Positions 15,241-23,744 are shown, numbered from the stretch's first letter. The stretch: DNA of 44,553 nucleotides from Candidatus Ornithoclostridium excrementipullorum (GCA_018716085.1 DVKK01000043.1:1-44553); one strand, 5' to 3'. The notes: generated by a model from the letters alone, not told the origin. Numbers and translations: made by a program.

Positions 15241-16532
15241 CTTTCCTCCGATCTTATATAAGTTGCTTCGGAATCGGGTCCGACCGCAACGTCGGACGAT
15301 ATCTCCACCCCGACGACGGCGAGGACCCTGTTCCCGTGCGCAAGTACAGCGAGAGAGTCCCTGCGGCTTTTGGGATACTTTATATCGGTAAGATAATCTC
15401 CCAAAGACTTGTCCCCTCCTCCGAACCTGCGGAATCTGTCGCCGACCCTGCGGGTACGGAATACACTGCCCTCGGGCACTTTCGCCGCGTCCAGCCGCAG
15501 TTCTCCGCCCTCCTTATTGACGCAAAACGCGCGTCCGCCTATCTCGAACCTGCCTTCGCCGAACGCCGCCTCGCTCATGTCCTTTTCCGCTTTCTCCGCT
15601 CGGAATACCGCAACGCCCCCGCGCCTCCTTTCCGCGACGAAATCGTGCGGTAAACAAACACGGGCGCCGCAATTTTTGAAATACAGAGCCTCTATTGCCT
15701 CGATGTGTACGCGTTCGCTGTCAACTCTCGCGCCGACTGCCGAAAGCGCCTTCGCCACGCTTGCGGCTACAGCCGCCGGGTGGAGGACGAACGCCTCGTC
15801 CGGTATCAGAGCTTCCCCGTTTTGCGCCCTCGGGTCCGCGCTTGCTGTATCGATATACGCCGCCGCGTCGCGGGCCGCGGCGGACAGCCTCCTTACGTTT
15901 TCGTCGAGCGACGGATACATCTTCTTTATAGCAGGGATCACCGTGCCGCGCAGATAGTTGCGCGTATAAGACGGGTCTGCGTTGGTGGAGTCTTCGCGGT
16001 AGCGCAGTCCGTTTTCCGCGATATACCTCTCCACGAGTTCGCGCGGAGTGGCAAGCATGGGACGGAATATCACGCCGTCGTCCTCTTTCATTCCGCACAG
16101 TCCGTCTATACCGCAGCCGCGGAACACGTGCATGAGCACGCTTTCGGTCTGGTCGGAAAGGTGGTGCGCGGTCAGCACTCTGTCCGCTTTCCCCGACGAT
16201 ACGGTCCTTTCGAATATCTCTCTGCGCACGATCCTCGCGCCCTGCTCGATACCGTAACCGCGCTCGGCGCAGAAAGCGGGGACGTCCTCTTCGTACGACA
16301 AAGCCGGCAGACCGTACTCTGCGGCAAGGCCCAGCACGAAATCCCTGTCCTCTTCGCTCTCCTCTCCCCTTATACGGTGATTTACGTGCAGGACGGAGAG
16401 CTTGCGGCAAAAACCGCCGTGCGCAAGAAAGTGCAGCAGCGCAATGCTGTCCCTTCCGCCGCTGACGGCGACGGCTATGCTGTCGAAGGCATTCAGTTTT
16501 TCGCGAATATCGTCGCCGAACAAACGGATCAT
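15237..16532 (-). CDS. tilS: tRNA(Ile)-lysidine synthase
   Basis: TilS attaches lysine to C34 of tRNA-Ile(CAU), switching it from AUG to AUA decoding. The N-terminal PP-loop SGGRDS lies at residues 24-29. It is followed by LHVNHRIRGEESEEDRDF and the DSTNADPSYTRNYLR block typical of the family. The C-terminal TilS_C region has FRTRRVGDRFRRFGGG and KSLGDYLTD. The first possible ATG (16550) has no ribosome-binding site and lies inside a promoter. The ATG at 16532 lies exactly 6 bp after TATAAT, which predicts that transcription begins on the start codon itself. This is the first gene of a six-gene operon ending at 10066. Confidence 0.93.
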   Translation of the reverse strand: MIRLFGDDIREKLNAFDSIAVAVSGGRDSIALLHFLAHGGFCRKLSVLHVNHRIRGEESEEDRDFVLGLAAEYGLPALSYEEDVPAFCAERGYGIEQGARIVRREIFERTVSSGKADRVLTAHHLSDQTESVLMHVFRGCGIDGLCGMKEDDGVIFRPMLATPRELVERYIAENGLRYREDSTNADPSYTRNYLRGTVIPAIKKMYPSLDENVRRLSAAARDAAAYIDTASADPRAQNGEALIPDEAFVLHPAAVAASVAKALSAVGARVDSERVHIEAIEALYFKNCGARVCLPHDFVAERRRGGVAVFRAEKAEKDMSEAAFGEGRFEIGGRAFCVNKEGGELRLDAAKVPEGSVFRTRRVGDRFRRFGGGDKSLGDYLTDIKYPKSRRDSLAVLAHGNRVLAVVGVEISSDVAVGPDSEATYIRSEER

Positions 16533-16538
16533 GTCTAT

Positions 16539-16567
16539 ATTATATACCATGCGCGCGTTTTGGGCAA
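16539..16567 (-). promoter_or_regulatory. Promoter of the tilS operon, predicted leaderless
   Basis: On the minus strand TTGCCC (16567-16562), a 17-bp spacer and a perfect TATAAT (16544-16539) are followed by ATAGAC and then ATG at 16532. A -10 hexamer normally occupies -12 to -7, so +1 should be the A of the ATG. No Shine-Dalgarno sequence is present. Confidence 0.65.
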
Positions 16568-16636
16568 GCGGCAGCGCCCCGCACGTTTCGTCCTTGCGAT
16601 ACGGGCAATAATCTCGAACAAGCGAGGTCGTAAATT

Positions 16637-17284
16637 ATGGAAAAAACTAACGTTTCTTACCGAAAAAAACCTAAAATAACGGTGGCGGAAGCGTCGTTCG
16701 ACGTCTGTTATCTGCTGTCGCTCGCGGCGCTCGGAACGGCGCTCGCCGTATCCGGCAACGCATTGTGGAGCGCGGCGGCTTTCGTGCTTTTGTGCGGCGA
16801 CGCTCTGCATCTCGCGCCGAGGATAAGCAGAGCGGCGGGAGGCGCTCCGTCCGTATGGGAAGAGCGCGGCAAACTCGCCGCGTCGGTCACGATGACGGTA
16901 TTCTATCTGCTTCTGTGGTTTTACGCGGCGAACGGTTTCGCAGACGTTCCGATCGGAGCCACCGCCGCGGTATGCGCGCTCGTGGCGATAAGGATATTGC
17001 TGTGTCTGCTCCCGAAGTCTTTCGAAAACGGCGCGCCCTTTTCCGTCGCGATAGTACGCAACGTTCCGTTCGTTGCGCTCGGAGCCGCCGTTGCCGCACT
17101 TTACGGCACGTACGCGGGGACAAGCGCGTTTTGTCTGTACGTCTGCATAGCCGTCGCTATCAGCTTCGCCTGCTACGTTCCCGTAGTGCTGTTTGCAAGA
17201 CGTTGTCCCAAACTCGGGATGCTGATGATCCCGAAAAGCTGCGCGTACGTCGCCATAGTCGCTCTGGGGCTTATGCCGCTGTGA
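16637..17284 (+). CDS. Hypothetical polytopic membrane protein
   Basis: The family was not recognised. The 215-residue product has a short basic N-terminus (MEKTNVSYRKKPK) followed by about six or seven hydrophobic segments. They lie at residues about 20-40, 42-60, 78-98, 104-124, 140-160 and 165-190, with a final one near the C-terminus, joined by short loops. No catalytic or metal-binding motif stands out. GAGG lies 9 bp before the ATG. It is a single plus-strand gene divergent from the tilS operon and convergent with the fucosidase gene, with a hairpin at its end. Length and topology suggest an integral membrane protein of unknown role. Confidence 0.75.
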   Translation: MEKTNVSYRKKPKITVAEASFDVCYLLSLAALGTALAVSGNALWSAAAFVLLCGDALHLAPRISRAAGGAPSVWEERGKLAASVTMTVFYLLLWFYAANGFADVPIGATAAVCALVAIRILLCLLPKSFENGAPFSVAIVRNVPFVALGAAVAALYGTYAGTSAFCLYVCIAVAISFACYVPVVLFARRCPKLGMLMIPKSCAYVAIVALGLMPL

Positions 17285-17301
17285 GTCGTCCGCAAAACGA
17301 A

Positions 17302-17323
17302 AGGCGCGTCCTAAGACGCGCCT
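17302..17323. terminator. Probable bidirectional terminator hairpin
   Basis: A perfect 9-bp stem AGGCGCGTC / GACGCGCCT with a CTAA loop lies between two convergent genes. On the minus strand it is followed by TTCGTTTT, a broken T-run. The plus-strand tail is weak. Confidence 0.6.
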
Positions 17324-17344
17324 CTGCCGTCATAGTCTGACGGA

Positions 17345-18949
17345 TCACTTTGCGTACAGCTTGACGCTCCTCAGCACGGGTACGGATCTGGACTGCTTGA
17401 TCACGACCCTTACGGTATCGCTCTCGGGAGCGTCCTCGAACAGAAGGATCCTTCTGTTGCCGATGACCGTGCTGTCGCCTATGAGTTCCCAGCCGTCCTC
17501 GGAGAGCACCCATACTTCGAATTCCTCCACTCTCTGCGAAGAGCGGGAATCCTCGCGCAGGTCGATCCTGCCCAGCTGCATCTTGCCCGAGAGTTTGAAT
17601 TCTATGATGTACTCGTTGTCCTCGAAAGTATAGCCGTCGTAAGTGCTCTCGTCGAGGAGATCATACAGCTCGGGCTTTTCGGTCAGCCCCTCGTTGTCGC
17701 CCACCGATATCGAAGTGACGTTGGCGAGTTTCGCGGTCGTCCTTGCGATCTCTTCGCCGAACTCCGCGAGCACCTCCACGTCCTTTTCGTCGATACGTCC
17801 GTCCTTGTTGGGCGGCACGTTGAGCAGCAGACTGCTGTTGCCGCCTACGGCTTTATAATAAATGTTCAGAAGCTGATCGAGCGACTTGGGTTTTTGGTTG
17901 GAGTGCCAGAACCACCCTTTGCGTATGCTGACGTCCACCTCGGAGGGGTACCAGACGAGATCCTGATATTTCTTGAGAAGTTCGCGGCTGCCGACGTCTT
18001 CGGCGGACGCGTCCACCGCTTGAAGATCGTCCGCTTCGTCGACGCTGCCCTGCCAGTTGGTGTTGGCGGCGTTGCCCTTGCTGACGACGTTCCATTCGCT
18101 CTCGCGGCTGCTGCCGGCTTCGTTGCCGACCCAACGCACGTCGCTGCCCTGGTTCGCCACTACGCAGCCGGGCTGCAATTCTCTGATGAGCGCTTCCCAC
18201 GCTTCGAGATCGTAGGCGAAGTCTTCGTCCATCTCGACGTCCTCGCCGAGCGCTCCGTCCATCCACACGCAGAATATCTCTCCCTTGCCGTCGCCGTCGA
18301 AGTCGGGGCCGTATTCGCCTCCGAGCAACTCGCGCAGCTGATCCATATAGAATTCGTTATAAGCGTTGGTACCGTAAGTTTCGGCGTTCATATCCCACGG
18401 AGAGAGGTATATCCCGAGTTTGAGACCGTACTTTTCGCAACTCTCCGACAGCTCTTTGACCACGTCGCCGTTGCCGTTCCTGTAAGGGCTGTTCTTGATG
18501 CTGTGTTCGGTCGTTTCGGTCTGCCACAGGCAGAAACCGTCGTGGTGTTTCGCCGTAATGATGATACCCTTGCTGCCCGACGCTTTGAGCGCCTCGCACC
18601 ATTGGTCGGTATCCAGCGAAGAGGGATTGAACAGAGCGGGATCTTCGTCGCCCGTGCCCCATTCCGCACCCGTCATGGTATTCATGCCGAAGTGTATGAA
18701 GTTGTAATACTCCAGCTCCATGAAGTCGAGCTGTACCTGCGACGGAACGACGGAGATAAGACGGTCGACTTCCGCGCTCTCCTTGTCGTAGCCGTTGTTG
18801 TAGTTGCCGCAGCCCTCGTCGAACTCGTGCCCCTTCTCGTAGGTCTTTTCGGGATGTTCGTAATAGTCGTAATTTTCGCATCCCGCGAAGAAGCACAGAC
18901 AGCAAATACATATTGCCGCGACTGCCGCGATCACGCTTTTCTTTCTCAT
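17345..18949 (-). CDS. GH29 alpha-L-fucosidase, lipoprotein
   Basis: The enzyme is predicted to remove alpha-L-fucose from host-type glycans at the outer face of the membrane. The signal peptide ends in the lipobox FFAGC (Cys24). The GH29 barrel has YYNFIHFGMNT, ITAKHHDGFCLW, the nucleophile Asp231 in VWMDGALG and WYPSEVDVSIRKGWFWH. The last form resembles the 1,3/1,4-fucosidase branch of the family. Residues about 415-534 form a discoidin/CBM32-like domain (RIDLREDSRSSQRVEEFEVW). A 7-bp hairpin sits immediately before the GGAGAG ribosome-binding site. It lies 44 bp downstream of mrp on the same strand and may be cotranscribed with it, although the functions are unrelated. Confidence 0.92.
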   Translation of the reverse strand: MRKKSVIAAVAAICICCLCFFAGCENYDYYEHPEKTYEKGHEFDEGCGNYNNGYDKESAEVDRLISVVPSQVQLDFMELEYYNFIHFGMNTMTGAEWGTGDEDPALFNPSSLDTDQWCEALKASGSKGIIITAKHHDGFCLWQTETTEHSIKNSPYRNGNGDVVKELSESCEKYGLKLGIYLSPWDMNAETYGTNAYNEFYMDQLRELLGGEYGPDFDGDGKGEIFCVWMDGALGEDVEMDEDFAYDLEAWEALIRELQPGCVVANQGSDVRWVGNEAGSSRESEWNVVSKGNAANTNWQGSVDEADDLQAVDASAEDVGSRELLKKYQDLVWYPSEVDVSIRKGWFWHSNQKPKSLDQLLNIYYKAVGGNSSLLLNVPPNKDGRIDEKDVEVLAEFGEEIARTTAKLANVTSISVGDNEGLTEKPELYDLLDESTYDGYTFEDNEYIIEFKLSGKMQLGRIDLREDSRSSQRVEEFEVWVLSEDGWELIGDSTVIGNRRILLFEDAPESDTVRVVIKQSRSVPVLRSVKLYAK

Positions 18950-18963
18950 TTATCTCTCCTTTT

Positions 18964-18980
18964 GCGCAACCGTGTTGCGC
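18964..18980 (-). promoter_or_regulatory. Hairpin just upstream of the fucosidase ribosome-binding site
   Basis: GCGCAAC / GTTGCGC form a perfect 7-bp stem with a 3-base loop, directly before AAAAGGAGAG and the fucosidase ATG. It has no T-run on the minus strand. It may set mRNA stability or processing between mrp and the fucosidase gene, or be a weak terminator. Confidence 0.4.
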
Positions 18981-18993
18981 GGTTTATCTCACC

Positions 18994-19827
18994 TTATCGC
19001 TTTATCGGCGCCGCCTGTACCGCGGCGAGCGCGTCCGCCGCTTCGGGGCAGTCGATATATTCGGCTCGGCCCTCGTCGCACATAGAGGCGTATTCGGGTC
19101 GGAAAGGGATACGCGCCAGAACGGGCAGGGAATATTTTTCCGCCGTTTCCTCCACTCCGCCTTTGCCGAAAATATAATGCCTGCCGCCGCACGAGGGGCA
19201 GTCGAACCAGCTGTAATTTTCCACTATGCCGATTATCGGCACGTTCATCATCCTTGCCATATTGACGGCTTTGCCGACGATCATCGACACCAGTTGCTGC
19301 GGCGACGTAACGACGATTATGCCGTCCACAGGCAGGCTCTGGAATACGGTCAGAGCCACGTCGCCCGTGCCGGGAGGCATATCGACGAACATCAGATCGG
19401 TATCCCCCCACTCCACTTCGTCCCAGAATTGTTTGACTAATCCCGATATCACGGGACCGCGCCACAGAACGGGATCGTCCTCGTTGCGCAGCATCATGTT
19501 GACGGATATGAGTTTTATCCCTTTCTCGGCGGTAACGGCGGGAAGTATCTTTTTCCCGTCGCTCATGGCGGCGGTATGCACGCCGAACATCTTCGGGATC
19601 GACGGTCCCGTAACGTCCGCGTCGAGTACCGCGGTCGAAATGCCGCGCGCCGCCGCTGCCGAAGCAAGCAGCGCCGTGACTGACGATTTGCCGACTCCAC
19701 CTTTGCCGCTGACTATCCCTATGACTTTTTTGATCTTACCGTGTTCCGCCCTCTTCGGTCCCGCATTGTCTCTCGACGCGCAGTCCGCTCCGCAGGACGA
19801 ACAGTCGTGATTGCATTCCTCTGCCAT
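18994..19827 (-). CDS. mrp: Mrp/NBP35-family P-loop ATPase, Fe-S carrier
   Basis: This 277-residue cytoplasmic ATPase is predicted to bind and hand over iron-sulfur clusters. The N-terminus has a cysteine cluster (CNHDCSSCGADC). The deviant Walker A is SGKGGVGKSS, at residues about 40-49. Later come DADVTGPSIPKMFG, the Walker B-like MFVDMPPGTGD and the bridging CxxC in WFDCPSCGG, which holds the shared cluster in dimers. Both cysteine sites are intact. A GGAGG site lies 7 bp before the ATG and a good promoter lies at 19856-19884. The N-terminal four-cysteine extension resembles the archaeal/clostridial Nbp35 type rather than short ApbC. Confidence 0.93.
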   Translation of the reverse strand: MAEECNHDCSSCGADCASRDNAGPKRAEHGKIKKVIGIVSGKGGVGKSSVTALLASAAAARGISTAVLDADVTGPSIPKMFGVHTAAMSDGKKILPAVTAEKGIKLISVNMMLRNEDDPVLWRGPVISGLVKQFWDEVEWGDTDLMFVDMPPGTGDVALTVFQSLPVDGIIVVTSPQQLVSMIVGKAVNMARMMNVPIIGIVENYSWFDCPSCGGRHYIFGKGGVEETAEKYSLPVLARIPFRPEYASMCDEGRAEYIDCPEAADALAAVQAAPIKR

Positions 19828-19855
19828 TTACGCCTCCGTTCACGCGTTCGATTAT

Positions 19856-19884
19856 ATTCTACAACAGACTCGATCTTTTTGCAA
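19856..19884 (-). promoter_or_regulatory. Promoter of mrp
   Basis: TTGCAA (19884-19879), a 17-bp spacer and TAGAAT (19861-19856) lie on the minus strand, about 29 bp before the mrp ATG. Confidence 0.6.
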
Positions 19885-19992
19885 CGGTTGGACCGTTTTT
19901 CGATCCCGCGAAAAACCGCAAAAAAGGATCCCTTCCGCCCGACGCCCCGAAAAACAGCCTCAACGTTTCTTTTTTTGAGGACAAACGCGATT

Positions 19993-20022
19993 TTTCGACA
20001 TGATTTTCGACAAATTTCGACA
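19993..20022. repeat. Three direct repeats of TTTCGACA upstream of a promoter
   Basis: TTTCGACA occurs at 19993-20000, 20005-20012 and 20015-20022. The starts are 12 and 10 bp apart, close to one helical turn. The array ends 16 bp before the -35 of the BspA-like lipoprotein gene, the usual place for an activator site. No regulator gene is adjacent. Confidence 0.4.
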
Positions 20023-20038
20023 CAATCCGCAAAAACGT

Positions 20039-20068
20039 TTGACAGCCGTCCTCTGCCGACTTTATACT
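20039..20068 (+). promoter_or_regulatory. Promoter of the BspA-like lipoprotein gene
   Basis: A perfect TTGACA (20039-20044) is separated by 18 bp from TATACT (20063-20068). The predicted start is near 20075, about 27 bp before the ATG. Confidence 0.65.
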
Positions 20069-20101
20069 CGGTTTTGAGGCTTGCCGCCTTTCGGGAGGAA
20101 A

Positions 20102-22237
20102 ATGAGAAACAGGAGATTTCCGCTTTTGCTCGCCGCATTTGCGGTATTTTTATTCGGTTTTGCAACGGCTTCGTGTTCCGTGCCCTCGGCAACGGTATAT
20201 TTTTCGGCGGACGGACAGATCGTCGCCGAAGCTGAAGTGACCGAAACGAGCGGACTCGAGCTCTTCGAGCCCGAGACCGACGACGGCCGTTACTTCGTCG
20301 GTTGGTATGCGGACGAAGCCTTTACCGAGCCTTTCGATTATCACCGATATATCGTGAACGATTTTCCCGAAGACGTCGTTATCTACGCTCTGTTCGTCGA
20401 CGGCGATCCCGACGTCTGCGCGCACGAGCTTCGGCACATCGAGGGCAAAGCTCCCTCTTGCGTGGAAGCGGGCAGCGCGGAATACTGGCACTGCGCGCTG
20501 TGCGGCAAGAATTTCGCGACCGAAGATTGCCTGACGGAGATAGATACAGTAATTCTCGCTCCGACGGGGCACGATCTCGTTTTCGTCCCCGAAAAAGACG
20601 CCTCCTGCACGGAGGGAGGCAATGCTCAGCACTGGTTTTGTCCGTCCTGCGGAAAATATTTCCTCGACGAAGACGCAACGACCGAGACCGACGACCCGGG
20701 CATTCCCGCGCTGTCGCATCTGCCCGTGTACGTTGCCGAAGTATCTCCCGCCTGCGACGAAGACGGTACCGCGGAGCATTGGAAATGCGCACGATGCGCT
20801 TTGACGTTCTCCGACGCGTCGTGTATGACTCCCGTCAAAGACGGCGATCTCGTAATCCCCGCGCCCGGGCACTCTTTCGGCGAGCGCACGATAAGCTCCG
20901 CCCCCGACGAAACTTCCGCCGGGAAAGTCGTTTCCGTCTGCTCCGCCTGCGGCGACGCGCGCACGGAGACCGTTCCCGCCCTTTCAGACCGCGACTTCTA
21001 TTCGGTATCCGAAACTCCCTCTTCATGCTCCGAGCACGGATACAGGATCTATTCGTTCGTATTGGACGGCGAGGCTTTGTATGTGAGAGAGCCTCTGCCT
21101 CTTGCCGATCACGTGCCCGCCGCGCCGAGCGGAGCTTTCGATAATTCCTGCACGGAAAACGGTTACACGGGCGACGTTTTGTGCGAAGTATGCGGCGCCA
21201 TGCTGTCGGAAGGCGTGACCGTCCCTGCAAAGGGACATTCTTACGACGACGGCGTCGTCACCGTAAAGCCCTCCTGCGAACATAAGGGCGAATGCGTGTT
21301 TACCTGCTCCGAATGCGGCGATACGGACGTGCGCGAGCTTGCGCCGCTGCCGCATTCGCTCGAATACTTTTCCGAGTTGCTCCCGACCTGCACGCAGGAC
21401 GGACATACAGCCTACAACAGATGCTCGGACTGCGGAAAATATTTCGCCGAAGACGGGCGGAGCGAATTGACCGAAGACGACTTGATCGTGTCCGCATACG
21501 GTCACGACCTTGACGACAACGGCGTTTGTTCGCGCTGCGGCAAGCTCTTTACCGTAGGGCTCGTTTACGAACTTCGCGGGAACGGCTATTACGCGGTCGG
21601 AGCGGAATTGCCGCAGGGTACGACCGAGATCGTCGTACCCGAAACATACGAAGGCCTGCCCGTCATCGGGATAGCCTCGTATGCGTTTGCTAATTACGCC
21701 GACGTCGCTTCGATCACGATACCCGACAGCGTGGCAGAGATCGGGGACGACGCTTTCGCTGGCTGCGACGGCGTGACGGCGCTCACCGTGCCGTTCGTCG
21801 GGAACACCCGCGACGACGAAGAGTTCTCGATCGGAAGCTGGTTCGGCGTCGGATCGAGCAATGCGTCGCTGCCCCTGACGTCCGTAACGCTGACGTCCGC
21901 GACGAGGATACCCTCGGGAGCTTTTTCGCAATGTATAAACCTGTCTTCCGTCGATCTCAACGCGGGAGTGACGCATATCGGCGATATGGCTTTCTTTGCC
22001 TGCATATCCCTGACGTCGGTCACTCTGCCGGACGGCGTGATCGGTATAGGCTCGCAGGCGTTCCGTCAATGCGTCTCGCTGTCAGCGTTAAGGCTGCCGC
22101 AGTCCGCCGAGGAGATAGGCTCGGACGCCTTTGCGTCCGTATCCGACTCGTTATCCGTGACCTTTGCGGGAAGCGAAGTGCAATGGGAAGCCCTGGCAGA
22201 GCATTTCGGCGACAACGTGACCGTGATATACGAATAA
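20102..22237 (+). CDS. Lipoprotein with CxxC zinc-ribbon-like repeats and BspA-type leucine-rich repeats
   Basis: The 711-residue surface protein has a signal peptide ending at a lipobox (FATASC, Cys about 25). A short Listeria-Bacteroides (InlB B-like) module follows at residues about 35-95 (GRYFVGWYADEAFTEPF). Next come about eight or nine tandem repeats of 35-50 residues, built around a Cys-x-E/D-x-G turn, a CxxCGK/D pair and a closing GH (residues about 100-475). One repeat has lost its CxxC pair. The rest is a BspA-type LRR domain (TIPDSVAEIGDDAFAGC, VTLPDGVIGIGSQAF). Such proteins are usually adhesins, and the repeat pattern could bind zinc. GGGAGG lies close to the ATG (spacing about 4), and the longer frame from 20081 was not used. 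Confidence 0.88.
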   Translation: MRNRRFPLLLAAFAVFLFGFATASCSVPSATVYFSADGQIVAEAEVTETSGLELFEPETDDGRYFVGWYADEAFTEPFDYHRYIVNDFPEDVVIYALFVDGDPDVCAHELRHIEGKAPSCVEAGSAEYWHCALCGKNFATEDCLTEIDTVILAPTGHDLVFVPEKDASCTEGGNAQHWFCPSCGKYFLDEDATTETDDPGIPALSHLPVYVAEVSPACDEDGTAEHWKCARCALTFSDASCMTPVKDGDLVIPAPGHSFGERTISSAPDETSAGKVVSVCSACGDARTETVPALSDRDFYSVSETPSSCSEHGYRIYSFVLDGEALYVREPLPLADHVPAAPSGAFDNSCTENGYTGDVLCEVCGAMLSEGVTVPAKGHSYDDGVVTVKPSCEHKGECVFTCSECGDTDVRELAPLPHSLEYFSELLPTCTQDGHTAYNRCSDCGKYFAEDGRSELTEDDLIVSAYGHDLDDNGVCSRCGKLFTVGLVYELRGNGYYAVGAELPQGTTEIVVPETYEGLPVIGIASYAFANYADVASITIPDSVAEIGDDAFAGCDGVTALTVPFVGNTRDDEEFSIGSWFGVGSSNASLPLTSVTLTSATRIPSGAFSQCINLSSVDLNAGVTHIGDMAFFACISLTSVTLPDGVIGIGSQAFRQCVSLSALRLPQSAEEIGSDAFASVSDSLSVTFAGSEVQWEALAEHFGDNVTVIYE

Positions 22238-22253
22238 CGTAAACGCACCGTGC

Positions 22254-22280
22254 AAAAAAGCGGAGGACTTACCCTCCGCT
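22254..22280 (-). terminator. Rho-independent terminator of the ABC/ECF operon
   Basis: AGCGGAGG / CCTCCGCT (22259-22280) with a 6-base loop is followed on the minus strand by TTTTTT (22259-22254). It lies between the convergent lipoprotein and ECF ATPase genes. Confidence 0.85.
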
Positions 22281-22301
22281 CGTCTTATATGTGGTGTTAA
22301 C

Positions 22302-23744
22302 CTACTCCCGCTCGGGATTTTCACCTATACCGAAGTATCTCTCGGTAAGCTCTCTCCCGCCCGTTTCGGCGGCGACTCCGTCCTTGATAAGCACGGCCTT
22401 ATCGCACAGCGCGGCGGCGCAGCGCAGGTCGTGCGTAACGCATATGAGCGTACCTCCGCTCTCCCTGTGCCACGCGTTTATGTTGGAAACGAGTTTTTTC
22501 AGATTGCGGTAATCCTGACCTACGGTCGGTTCGTCGAGAATGAGGACCTCCGGTTGCGTGGCAAGCACCGCCGCCACGGAAACTCTTCTCTTCTGTCCTT
22601 CGCTCAGCGATTGCGGATGTCTGTCCATTATATCGGTCAGCTCGAACTTTTCCGCTATCTTTTCCGCTGTCGCCGGGTCTTTCGCGCCGAACGCTATCTC
22701 TTTGCGCACCGTCGGCATAAACAGCTGATAGTTCGGATTCTGGTAGACGACGCCCACCTTCCCGAACCACTTTCTGCCCGCCCTTCCCGAGCCGAATCCT
22801 TTTCCTAGATACTGATCTATCCTGCCCGACGACGGTCGTATGAGCCGCGCTATAAGCCTCATCAAAGTCGTCTTGCCGCAGCCGTTTTCGCCGAGAAGCA
22901 AGACCCTCTCACCTCTGCGGATATCGAAACTTACGCTTTTGAGTATGTCCCTCCCGGACAGACGTCGTCCGACCTCGCGCAGGGCAAAAACGACGTCGCC
23001 CAAGACCGCGCCCGCCTCGTGATCGTCGCTTATGCTCGCCGCCTGCGCGCGCAGGTAGCTATCCGTATCGGAGATCTCGTTGATCTTGCCGCCGTCTATC
23101 GCAAATACTCTGTCCACATAGTCGAGGACCATATCCAGACGGTGTTCGACCACAAGGACGGCGTAACCGCTTTTCGCAAGCGATCTCAACGCGCCCATAA
23201 GCAGACGGGTACCGGCTTTGTCAAGATTGGCGAGCGGCTCGTCCAATATCATTATTTTCTGTCCCATGGCAAGCGTAGCCGCTGTGATGAGCCTCTGTTT
23301 CTGTCCTCCCGAAAGCGTTTTCGTGCTCCACGTCTTGTCGAGTTTCAGCGCGCGGCAGGCGTTGTCGATCGCCGCGGCGGTATCCTCGGGGCTTTTGGCG
23401 AGATTTTCGCATCCGAACGCTATCTCGTCCTCGACTTTGTCCTGTATTATCTGATTTTCCGCATTTTGAAGCACGACTCCGACCTTGCGCGAAAGCACGC
23501 TCATCGGCATCCCCGCTATGTCCTTACCGTCCACCTTGACGACGCCCGAGAGAGTACCCTGCGCGACGTTGGGGATTATGCCGCAAAACAGCGACAATAC
23601 GGTGGATTTGCCGCTGCCCGAATATCCCGAAAGCAACGTCACTTCGCCGTAATTTACCGCGAGGTCGGCATTGTCGAGCACGGGCACGGGATTGCCGTCG
23701 TATGCGAAGGATACGCGTTTGAGTTCCAAAGCCGTTCTGTTCAT
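22302..23744 (-). CDS. ECF transporter ATPase, two fused nucleotide-binding domains
   Basis: This 480-residue protein contains both energy-coupling-factor ATPase domains in one chain. Domain 1 has Walker A GYSGSGKST, signature LSGGQKQR and Walker B IMILDEPLANLD. Domain 2 has GENGCGKTT, LSEGQKRR and VLILDEPTVGQD. Both sites look catalytically complete. It powers substrate uptake together with the T and S components encoded just upstream. The start MNRTALELK is chosen because its ATG overlaps the ecfT stop as ATGA and follows a GGTGG site. The frame is open to 23804 only because it runs into ecfT. It is the last gene of the six-gene operon. Confidence 0.93.
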   Translation of the reverse strand: MNRTALELKRVSFAYDGNPVPVLDNADLAVNYGEVTLLSGYSGSGKSTVLSLFCGIIPNVAQGTLSGVVKVDGKDIAGMPMSVLSRKVGVVLQNAENQIIQDKVEDEIAFGCENLAKSPEDTAAAIDNACRALKLDKTWSTKTLSGGQKQRLITAATLAMGQKIMILDEPLANLDKAGTRLLMGALRSLAKSGYAVLVVEHRLDMVLDYVDRVFAIDGGKINEISDTDSYLRAQAASISDDHEAGAVLGDVVFALREVGRRLSGRDILKSVSFDIRRGERVLLLGENGCGKTTLMRLIARLIRPSSGRIDQYLGKGFGSGRAGRKWFGKVGVVYQNPNYQLFMPTVRKEIAFGAKDPATAEKIAEKFELTDIMDRHPQSLSEGQKRRVSVAAVLATQPEVLILDEPTVGQDYRNLKKLVSNINAWHRESGGTLICVTHDLRCAAALCDKAVLIKDGVAAETGGRELTERYFGIGENPERE

